From contig NZ_JAHLPT010000004.1 of the NCBI RefSeq assembly GCF_018918025.1, positions 105,452 through 169,451 on the forward strand: a stretch of 64,000 bases of DNA. Reading direction: 5' to 3'. A model generated the notes under the pieces. That model had not been told where the DNA came from. It saw only the letters and a list, made by a program, of their open reading frames with translations, and searched no databases. Shown here in pieces: positions 58,262 to 64,000 of the stretch. Origin of the DNA: Oscillibacter sp. MSJ-31 (GTDB lineage: Bacteria > Bacillota > Clostridia > Oscillospirales > Oscillospiraceae). Position numbers and translations under genes: made by a program. Position 1 is the first letter of the stretch, and each line of letters starts with the position of its first letter.

Positions 58262-58978
58262 ATGGATAATGCACTTATCATTGATCTCGTTCTGGCTGCC
58301 GTGCTGGCATTGTTCGCGCTCCTCGGCGCGCGCAAGGGCCTCATCCGCAGCCTGATGGCGCTCGTGAGCGTGGTGGTCGCGCTCATCGGCGCGACGCTGC
58401 TCACCGCGATGTTCGTCGAGCCGGTCACCGACCTCGTCTACCCCAAGGTGGAGGAGAGAGTGCTTGAGCAGTTTGAGCGCGATATTCCGTCCGACGCGCT
58501 GGCCGCGGAGGACGGCGACCTGAGCGCCGGCGGACTGCTGCCCGACGAGCTGAGCGATCTGCTCGGCGAAGCGCTCGATACGCTCAAGCGCTTCGGCGTC
58601 TCCGACGACGCCATCGACGGCGTGACAAAGAGCGTGACCGATTCCGCCGTTTCCGCGGCGGAGCGGGCGGCGTACCTGCTCGTCAAGACCATCGTGCAGG
58701 CCGCGCTGTTCCTCGCGTTCTTCCTTGCGCTGATGCTGCTGCTCCGTCTGCTCACGCACGGGCTCGACCGCCTTTTCTCGCTGCCGGTGCTCGCGCAGCT
58801 CAACGGCCTCGGCGGCGCGGCGCTCTCGCTCATGGAAGGCGCTCTGCTTATTTTTCTCATTGTATTCCTCGCGCCGCGCCTCGGCGTGACGTGGTTTGCG
58901 GACCATGCGGCGGGCACGCACCTGCTCGCGTGGTTTCTGAACAACACCCCGCGATCCATCATCGCATCTCTCACATAA
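58262..58978 (+). CDS. CvpA-family membrane protein
   Basis: The 238-residue protein has four membrane segments, the first with IIDLVLAAVLALFALLGARKGLIRSLMALVSVVVALIGA, the CvpA signature (GxxKG-type turn). The middle is a charged, probably extracytoplasmic loop (residues 60-130). CvpA relatives affect colicin V export and envelope stress in other bacteria; the exact role here is unknown. It lies between DUF5711 and clpE-like genes. Confidence 0.85.
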   Translation: MDNALIIDLVLAAVLALFALLGARKGLIRSLMALVSVVVALIGATLLTAMFVEPVTDLVYPKVEERVLEQFERDIPSDALAAEDGDLSAGGLLPDELSDLLGEALDTLKRFGVSDDAIDGVTKSVTDSAVSAAERAAYLLVKTIVQAALFLAFFLALMLLLRLLTHGLDRLFSLPVLAQLNGLGGAALSLMEGALLIFLIVFLAPRLGVTWFADHAAGTHLLAWFLNNTPRSIIASLT

Positions 58979-58993
58979 CGGAGGTTTCCCATT

Positions 58994-61300
58994 ATGCAGC
59001 CACAACTTTGCTCCAGATGTAAAAAGAACGTTGCCGTTGTCTTCATCACCCGCATGGAGAACGGTAAAAATATCAACGAGGGTCTTTGCCTCAAGTGCGC
59101 CAAGAATCTCGGCTTGCCGCAGGTGAACGAGATGATGCAGCGCATGGGCATCACCGACGAGGACCTTGACAACATCTCCAACGAGATGATGAGCGCGTTC
59201 GGCGGCGCCGAAAACCTTGAGGGCATCGACGCGCCCGACGGCGACGACGAGGAGGACGGCAAGACCGCGACCTTCCCGTTTCTCGGCCGCCTTTTCGGCG
59301 GGCAGAACGGCGACGCGCCCGCGCCTGCGGACGGCGCGGCGGACGGCCCGGGCCGCGCCGAGCGCGGCAAGAAGAACGACAAGGCCGCCAAGCATAAATT
59401 TCTTGACAGCTATTGCATCAACCTCTCCCAGCGCGCCCGCGACGGCAAGCTCGACGCGGTGATCGGCCGCGACGAGGAGATCGAGCGCGTCGTTCAGATT
59501 CTCAACCGCCGCCAGAAGAACAACCCCTGCCTCATCGGCGAGCCGGGCGTCGGCAAGACGGCCATCGCCGAGGGCCTTGCCCAGCGCATCGCCGCGGGCG
59601 AGGTGCCCTTCAAGCTCCGCAGCAAGGAGGTCTATCTCCTTGACCTCACCGCGCTCGTCGCCGGCACGCAGTTCCGCGGCCAGTTCGAGAGCCGCATGAA
59701 GGGTCTTATTGAGGAGATCCGCAAGCTCGGCAATATCATTCTCGTCATCGACGAGGTGCATAACATCGTCGGCGCGGGCGACGCCGAGGGCAGCATGAAC
59801 GCCGCCAATATTTTGAAGCCCGCCCTTTCGCGCGGCGAAATTCAGGTCATCGGCGCGACGACCTTCAACGAGTACCGCAAGCACATCGAGAAGGACACCG
59901 CGCTCGAGCGCCGCTTCCAGCCCGTCACGGTCAACGAGCCGAGCATGGAGGATACGCTCAAAATTCTCAAGGGCATCGCTCACTACTACGAGTCCTTCCA
60001 CGGCGTGAAAATTCCCGACGGTATCCTGCGCCAGGCTGTCGTGCTCTCCGAACGCTACATCACCGACCGCTTCCTGCCGGACAAGGCCATCGACCTGATC
60101 GACGAGGCGTGCTCGGATATGAACCTGCACGACAAAAACATCAACCGCCGCATGGAGCTGCGCCGCGAGCTGGACGATTACGCCAAGGAGCGCGAGCTGC
60201 TCGAGGCGGAGACCGAGAATCCCGACTTCGAGCGCCTTGCCGAGCTGAAAAGTCTGGAGCTTCAGGCGCAGAGCGAGCTGGACGGTCTCTGCGCGCAGGG
60301 CGATCCCGAGCTGACGATGGACAATCTCGCCCGCGTGATCGAGCTGTGGACGAAAATTCCCGCCAGCCGCATCCGCGAGGCCGAGTTCAAGCGCCTGAGC
60401 GAGCTGGCCGACCGCCTGAAAAAGCACATCATCGGGCAGGACGAGGCCGTGGACGCGGTCGCTGCGGCCATTCGCCGCGGGCGCGTGGGCATCAGCCCGA
60501 AGCACAAGCCCGTGAGCTTCATTTTCGTCGGCCCCACCGGCGTGGGCAAGACGGAGCTGGTCAAGCAGCTTGCCGCCGACCTCTTCGACTCGCCCGACTC
60601 GCTCATTCGTCTCGATATGTCGGAGTTTATGGAGAAGCACTCCGTCTCGCGTCTCGTCGGCTCCCCTCCGGGCTACGTCGGCTACGACGAGGCCGGTCAG
60701 CTGACCGAAAAGATCCGCCGCAAGCCCTACGCCGTCATTCTCTTCGATGAGATCGAGAAGGCGCATCCGGACGTGCTGAACGTCCTGCTGCAAATTCTTG
60801 ACGACGGCGAGGTGACCGACGCGCACGGCCGCAAGGTCAACTTTGAAAACACCGTCATCGTCATGACCTCCAACGCCGGCAGCGACCGCAAGGAGGGCAG
60901 CGTCGGCTTCGGCCGCAGCGTGAACGAGCAGAACCGCGAGCGCACGATGAAGGCGCTCGGCGAGTTCCTGCGTCCCGAGTTCATCAACCGCGTGGACGAG
61001 ATCATCTGCTTCAATCGCCTCGACGAGAAGAACTTCGTATCCATCGCCCGCATCATGCTCGACGAGCTGGCGGCCAGCCTGAAGGAGAAGGGCTTCATCT
61101 TCACCTATGACGATGCCGTTGCCGCGTATCTGGCGAACAAGTCCTACTCGCTCACCTACGGCGCGCGCAACCTGCGCCGCACCATCCAGAAGGAGCTGGA
61201 GGACGTCATCGCCACGCGCATCATCGACTCCTACGACCACCCCGTCACGCAGCTGCGCGCCGTGATGAAGGACGGCGCGATCGACCTTTTGAGCCTATAA
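58994..61300 (+). CDS. clpE: ClpE-like AAA+ unfoldase with N-terminal zinc finger
   Basis: The 768-residue ATPase starts with a Cys4 zinc finger (C6, C9, C32, C35: QLCSRCKKN and GLCLKCAKN) instead of the ClpC/B N-repeats, the ClpE arrangement. An acidic linker follows, then AAA domain 1 (GEPGVGKT, residues about 180-190), a short middle helix pair ([22 protein letters not shown]) and AAA domain 2 ([19 protein letters not shown]). The SVGFGRS loop near residue 640 resembles the VGF contact for ClpP. It unfolds damaged proteins for ClpP, and no clpP gene is nearby. Confidence 0.9.
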   Translation: MQPQLCSRCKKNVAVVFITRMENGKNINEGLCLKCAKNLGLPQVNEMMQRMGITDEDLDNISNEMMSAFGGAENLEGIDAPDGDDEEDGKTATFPFLGRLFGGQNGDAPAPADGAADGPGRAERGKKNDKAAKHKFLDSYCINLSQRARDGKLDAVIGRDEEIERVVQILNRRQKNNPCLIGEPGVGKTAIAEGLAQRIAAGEVPFKLRSKEVYLLDLTALVAGTQFRGQFESRMKGLIEEIRKLGNIILVIDEVHNIVGAGDAEGSMNAANILKPALSRGEIQVIGATTFNEYRKHIEKDTALERRFQPVTVNEPSMEDTLKILKGIAHYYESFHGVKIPDGILRQAVVLSERYITDRFLPDKAIDLIDEACSDMNLHDKNINRRMELRRELDDYAKERELLEAETENPDFERLAELKSLELQAQSELDGLCAQGDPELTMDNLARVIELWTKIPASRIREAEFKRLSELADRLKKHIIGQDEAVDAVAAAIRRGRVGISPKHKPVSFIFVGPTGVGKTELVKQLAADLFDSPDSLIRLDMSEFMEKHSVSRLVGSPPGYVGYDEAGQLTEKIRRKPYAVILFDEIEKAHPDVLNVLLQILDDGEVTDAHGRKVNFENTVIVMTSNAGSDRKEGSVGFGRSVNEQNRERTMKALGEFLRPEFINRVDEIICFNRLDEKNFVSIARIMLDELAASLKEKGFIFTYDDAVAAYLANKSYSLTYGARNLRRTIQKELEDVIATRIIDSYDHPVTQLRAVMKDGAIDLLSL

Positions 61301-61329
61301 TAAAAAGAAAGAAAAAGGGGAGAGAGGAC

Positions 61330-61545
61330 ATGAGAAATCCGTTCCGCAAGGACATTGAGCCGCGCTGTGCCTACTGCGCCCACGGCTCTGCGGTGAACGA
61401 GCGCGAGGTCGCCTGCTCGCGCAGGGGCGTGGTGGACGGCAGCGACCACTGCCGCCACTTCCGCTACGACCCTCTGCGCCGCGTGCCGCCGCGGCCCGCC
61501 TCGCTCGATCCCAAAGCGCACTCACCGGAGGATTTTTCCCTCTGA
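61330..61545 (+). CDS. Small Cys4 protein of unknown function
   Basis: The 71-residue protein MRNPFRKDIEPRCAYCAHGSAVNER has four cysteines (13, 16, 29, 41) with C-x2-C at the start and an RRGVVDGSDHCRHFRYDPLRR basic block, followed by a proline-rich tail. The spacing suggests a small zinc-binding or rubredoxin-like fold. AGAGAGGAC precedes the start. It sits between clpE and a ferredoxin-like gene, close enough to share a transcript. I know no function for it. Confidence 0.7.
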   Translation: MRNPFRKDIEPRCAYCAHGSAVNEREVACSRRGVVDGSDHCRHFRYDPLRRVPPRPASLDPKAHSPEDFSL

Positions 61546-61579
61546 GAGTTATATAAAAATGAAGAGAGAAGGACGCATC

Positions 61580-62401
61580 ATGGAGATCAAAACCGTTTAC
61601 GCCGTCTATTTCAGCGCTACCGGAAGGACCCGCAAGGTCGTCACCACCCTGGCAAACGCCATTGCGCAGACGCTGGAGCTGCCGCTCGAGACCGTCGACT
61701 TCACCCTGCCTGCCGCGCGGGAGGAGACCTATGCCTTCACGGACAAGGACCTCGTGATCTTCGGCACGCCGACCTACGCCGGCAAGGTGCCCAACAAGCT
61801 CCTGCCCTTTGTGCAGACCGGCTTTGCCGGAAACGGCGCGCTTGCCGTGCCGGTCGTGACCTTCGGCAACCGCAGCTTTGATAACTCCCTCGCCGAGCTG
61901 TGCGCGAGTCTGGAGAACGCGGGCTTCCACACCATCGCCGCCGGCGCGTTCGCCTGCCAGCACGCCTTTTCGGATACGCTGGCTGCGGGCCGTCCCGACC
62001 GCGAGGACATGACCGTGCTCGCGCAGCTCGGCGCGGCGGTCGTGACGAAGCTCGGCAAAATGACCGAGATCCCCGCGCCTGTTCAGGTCGACGGCGACGC
62101 GGACGCGCCCTACTACCGTCCCCTCGGACTGGACGGCGAGCCGAAAAACTTCCTCAAGGCCAAGCCGCAGACCGACCGGCGCAAATGCACCGGCTGCGGC
62201 GTGTGCGCGGCGCTCTGCCCGATGGGCAGCATCAGCCGCGAGGACCCCGCCGAGGTCACGGGCGTGTGCATCAAGTGCCATGCCTGCGTGCGGAACTGCC
62301 CGACGGGCGCGAAGTATTTCGACGACGAGGCGTTCCTCTCCCACAAGGCGATGCTCGAGCGCGACTACACCCGCCGCGCCGACGCGAAGATATTCCTGTA
62401 A
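61580..62401 (+). CDS. EFR1-type flavodoxin-ferredoxin fusion protein
   Basis: The ATG at 61580 (MEIKTVYAVYFSATGRTRKVV) is preferred, with AAGGAC upstream. The 273-residue protein has a flavodoxin domain with the FMN phosphate loop SATGRTRK and FGTPTYAGKVPNK. From about residue 205 come two 4Fe-4S clusters: CTGCGVCAALCPMGS and CIKCHACVRNCPTGAK. It is an electron carrier of the EFR1 family; its partners are unknown. A perfect terminator follows. Confidence 0.88.
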   Translation: MEIKTVYAVYFSATGRTRKVVTTLANAIAQTLELPLETVDFTLPAAREETYAFTDKDLVIFGTPTYAGKVPNKLLPFVQTGFAGNGALAVPVVTFGNRSFDNSLAELCASLENAGFHTIAAGAFACQHAFSDTLAAGRPDREDMTVLAQLGAAVVTKLGKMTEIPAPVQVDGDADAPYYRPLGLDGEPKNFLKAKPQTDRRKCTGCGVCAALCPMGSISREDPAEVTGVCIKCHACVRNCPTGAKYFDDEAFLSHKAMLERDYTRRADAKIFL

Positions 62402-62407
62402 AGCAGC

Positions 62408-62451
62408 AAAAAGGAGTCCCCTGTCCATGCGGACAGGGGACTCCTTTTTTT
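62408..62451 (+). terminator. Terminator of the clpE-EFR1 transcript
   Basis: AAAAAGGAGTCCCCTGTCC pairs perfectly with GGACAGGGGACTCCTTTTT around ATGC, with more T residues after it. Confidence 0.95.
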
Positions 62452-62453
62452 GG

Positions 62454-62540
62454 CGCCTTAAGGCGTGGAAATAAACCCCCAGTTCTACTGGGGGAAGAAA
62501 AATAGCTTTAGCATGAGTAAAACCTCGGTCCCGTCAAGAT
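62454..62540. mobile_element. Possible end of an IS200/IS605-type element
   Basis: A CGCCTTAAGGCG palindrome (62454-62465 region) is followed by a hairpin CCCCCAGT-TCT-ACTGGGGG (62476-62494). Subterminal hairpins of this kind mark the ends of IS200/IS605 elements. It abuts the IS256-type element, and a matching transposase leader starts on the far side of that element. Confidence 0.35.
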
Positions 62541-63869
62541 TTATGCGCAAAATTGTTTGCAGGCTCCGGCTGAGTGAAGTCAGCCGGCAACGGAGGCGTC
62601 GTCCAGAGCCGCCTCCAAGTGCTTCATGTTCATGTATTTCTTGTTGCCCCACTGGGTGCCCGCCACGTGGCGCAGCCTCGCGCAGACCAGCATCAGGGCG
62701 GAGTTGCCATCCGGGAATGTCCCCACCACCCGCGTCCGTCGGCGGATCTCACGGTTCAGCCGCTCGATCACGTTGTTGGTGCGGATGCGCGTCCAGTGCT
62801 CGCTGGGAAAGTCACAATAGGTCAGCGTCTCCTCAATGCCGTCCTCGACCTTCTTGGCGGCCTCCTTCAGCTTCATGGCGCGCAGCTCGGCGACCACGGC
62901 TTTCGCCTTCTCGCGGGACGCCTTTTTGCTCTCCTGGGCGTGGATCGCCTTGAGCATTTTTGCCACAATTTTGACCTTGGATTTAGGCACAACAGAGAAA
63001 ACGTTGCGGTAGAAATGTACCGTGCAGCGTTGGTATTTGGCCTCGGGGAACACTTCGCCCACGGCCTCCAGCATTCCCATGCACTTGTCACCAACGATGA
63101 GCTTTACGCCGTCCAAGCCGCGTCCACGAAGCCATTGGAAGAAACTGACCCAGCTGGCCTTATCCTCTTTCATCCCCTCAGCGGCACCCAAAACCTCACG
63201 AAAACCGTCCTCATTCACGGCGATCGCCACCAAAACAGCAACATTTTCGTACTCTCCGCCCCAGTTGCGGCGCAGGTAGATGCCGTCCACGTAGACGTAT
63301 GGATAGCACCTGCCCTGCAAGGGGCGGTTGCGCCAATCCTCGATGTGGACGTAGGCTTTCTTGTTCAGCTCGCTGATGGTAGCGGGCGAGGCCTTGCTGC
63401 CCCACAGCGCCTCCGTGATGTCCTCCACCCGGCGCACGGAAACGCCTGCCAGGTACATCTCGATGAGGGCCTCCTCCACGCTGCTCTCCCGGCGGCGATA
63501 CCGCTCGATGATGGCAGTCTCGAAGGATACGCCCTTGAGCCGCGGCATGTGGAGCGTGACGTCGCCGGAGGTCGTGGTGAGATTGCGGTCATAGTGACCG
63601 CTGCGGTAGCCCTGACGGGCCTCGCTGCGCTCATAGCGGGCGGCCTGCGTCAGCGACTCCGCCTCCTTTTCCAGCAGCTCGTTCAGAGTTTCCTCCACAC
63701 TTCCTCGAACTAATTCTTTGAGCTGCCCCTTGATAATTTCCTCATTCAGCTGTACAATTTTCTCGGACATAGTTTGCTGTCTCCTTTCAGAATGGTGTGT
63801 GGTAACTTCATTCTACCAGAGCCTGCAAGCTATGTCTTCTTTTATGCTTTTTCCAATTTGCGCAAGTTA
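62541..63869 (-). mobile_element. IS256-family insertion sequence (approximate ends)
   Basis: About 1.33 kb around the transposase. ATGCGCAAAATTG near 62543-62555 and its partial inverse CAATTTGCGCAAG (63854-63866) suggest terminal inverted repeats. Target duplications were not found by eye, so the ends are estimates. Confidence 0.6.
62580..63770 (-). CDS. IS256-family transposase
   Basis: The 396-residue mutator-type transposase begins MSEKIVQLNEEIIKGQLKELVRGSVEETLNELLEKEAE. It has the DDE residues in YVYVDGIYLRR, KLIVGDKCMG and NNVIERLNREIRRRTRVVGTFPDG. AGGAG precedes the start. The frame is complete with no frameshift, so the element may be active. It is inserted between the end of the EFR1 gene and an IS200/605-type leader. 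Confidence 0.95.
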   Translation of the reverse strand: MSEKIVQLNEEIIKGQLKELVRGSVEETLNELLEKEAESLTQAARYERSEARQGYRSGHYDRNLTTTSGDVTLHMPRLKGVSFETAIIERYRRRESSVEEALIEMYLAGVSVRRVEDITEALWGSKASPATISELNKKAYVHIEDWRNRPLQGRCYPYVYVDGIYLRRNWGGEYENVAVLVAIAVNEDGFREVLGAAEGMKEDKASWVSFFQWLRGRGLDGVKLIVGDKCMGMLEAVGEVFPEAKYQRCTVHFYRNVFSVVPKSKVKIVAKMLKAIHAQESKKASREKAKAVVAELRAMKLKEAAKKVEDGIEETLTYCDFPSEHWTRIRTNNVIERLNREIRRRTRVVGTFPDGNSALMLVCARLRHVAGTQWGNKKYMNMKHLEAALDDASVAG

Positions 63870-63881
63870 TTGTACATTATC

Positions 63882-63948
63882 AAAACCTCCTATTGCGGTA
63901 TACTGGTAAAGGTTTGGCGACCGCATTACCAGAGCAATAGGAGGTTTT
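63882..63948 (+). promoter_or_regulatory. Ribosome-site-sequestering hairpin of the IS200/605 transposase
   Basis: AAAACCTCCTATTGC (63882-63896) pairs perfectly with GCAATAGGAGGTTTT (63934-63948), which contains the AGGAGG ribosome site. CTGGTAA (63903-63909) and TTACCAG (63926-63932) extend the stem inward. Such leaders hold IS200-type transposase translation low. Confidence 0.75.
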
Positions 63949-64000
63949 ATGCAATTTAAAAAAGACGAAAGAAACGAAATAAAGAGCACATCACATTCAA
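63949..64000 (+). CDS. IS200/IS605-type transposase, first 17 codons
   Basis: MQFKKDERNEIKSTSHS is visible before the window ends; the SHS segment just before the first beta strand is typical of TnpA of this group. The catalytic tyrosine and HUH motif lie outside the window. AGGAGG, held in the hairpin described above, is four bases before the start. Confidence 0.55.
   Translation, partial: MQFKKDERNEIKSTSHS

Noticed and set aside
58238..61240. 1000-residue frame on the minus strand
   Set aside because: It lies exactly opposite cvpA and clpE, both with clear domains. The sequence is a low-complexity His/Val/Ala/Arg-rich shadow typical of high-G+C DNA.

Overview
The window is high-G+C DNA from an endospore-forming (or recently endospore-forming) member of the Clostridia, most likely in the Oscillospirales. 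The evidence is the set of Gram-positive genes: spoVAC, spoVT, yqhQ (DUF1385), DUF4349 and DUF5711 proteins, an ECF vitamin-transporter core, a ClpE-like unfoldase and HemW, with strong AGGAG-type ribosome binding sites throughout. No rRNA, CRISPR array or prophage is visible. The one tRNA is tRNA-Leu(CAA).

Layout. 1-5.3 kb: start of a secreted phosphodiester glycosidase, hemW, a lone spoVAC, a HerA-like (DUF853) ATPase and an iron-type alcohol dehydrogenase. 5.3-9.4 kb: a cluster of DnaA-box-like 9-mers, a type II topoisomerase B subunit and a secreted protein with two IIGGADGPT-type repeats and a copper-amine-oxidase-N-like domain. 9.4-17.1 kb (minus): a membrane protein with an MscS channel, a csoR-copA copper operon with two perfect CsoR-type palindromes, and a Tet(M)-like ribosomal GTPase fused to a YacP/Rae1-type NYN nuclease. 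17.2-23.2 kb (minus): a maltodextrin-type operon, lacI-family regulator, binding protein, two permeases and malQ, with no transporter ATPase. 23.2-28.4 kb: asd, lysC and hom (minus) divergent from thrC (plus), together the aspartate-to-threonine pathway. 28.4-34.2 kb: small metabolic and membrane genes and tRNA-Leu.

34.3-44.96 kb (plus): VCBS-like lipoprotein, two-component system, yqhQ, prmC, recA, recX, rimO, pgsA and cysS, an ordinary housekeeping run. 44.96-46.57 kb is a lower-G+C island with a DUF4230 gene, several strong hairpins and what looks like an independently transcribed structured small RNA. 46.6-52.7 kb: cysteine hydrolase, spoVT, a PrsW protease gene behind two damaged membrane-protein reading frames and a truncated ECF sigma gene, then mgtC, hdeD-like, nitrilase and queH. 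52.8-62.4 kb (plus): rRNA methyltransferase, ecfA1-ecfA2-ecfT-truA, DUF5711, cvpA, clpE-like, a small Cys4 protein and a flavodoxin/ferredoxin fusion. 62.45-64 kb is a nest of insertion sequences: an IS256-family element next to the leader and first codons of an IS200/IS605-type transposase.

Most promoters found by eye have a 17-bp spacer and an unusual -35 of the form TTGCNN (often exactly TTGCAA). Two sporulation genes instead have GGATA-N17 elements resembling forespore sigma promoters. The most notable items are the GTPase-nuclease fusion, the candidate small RNA, the decaying sigma/PrsW cluster and the peptide-repeat secreted protein.
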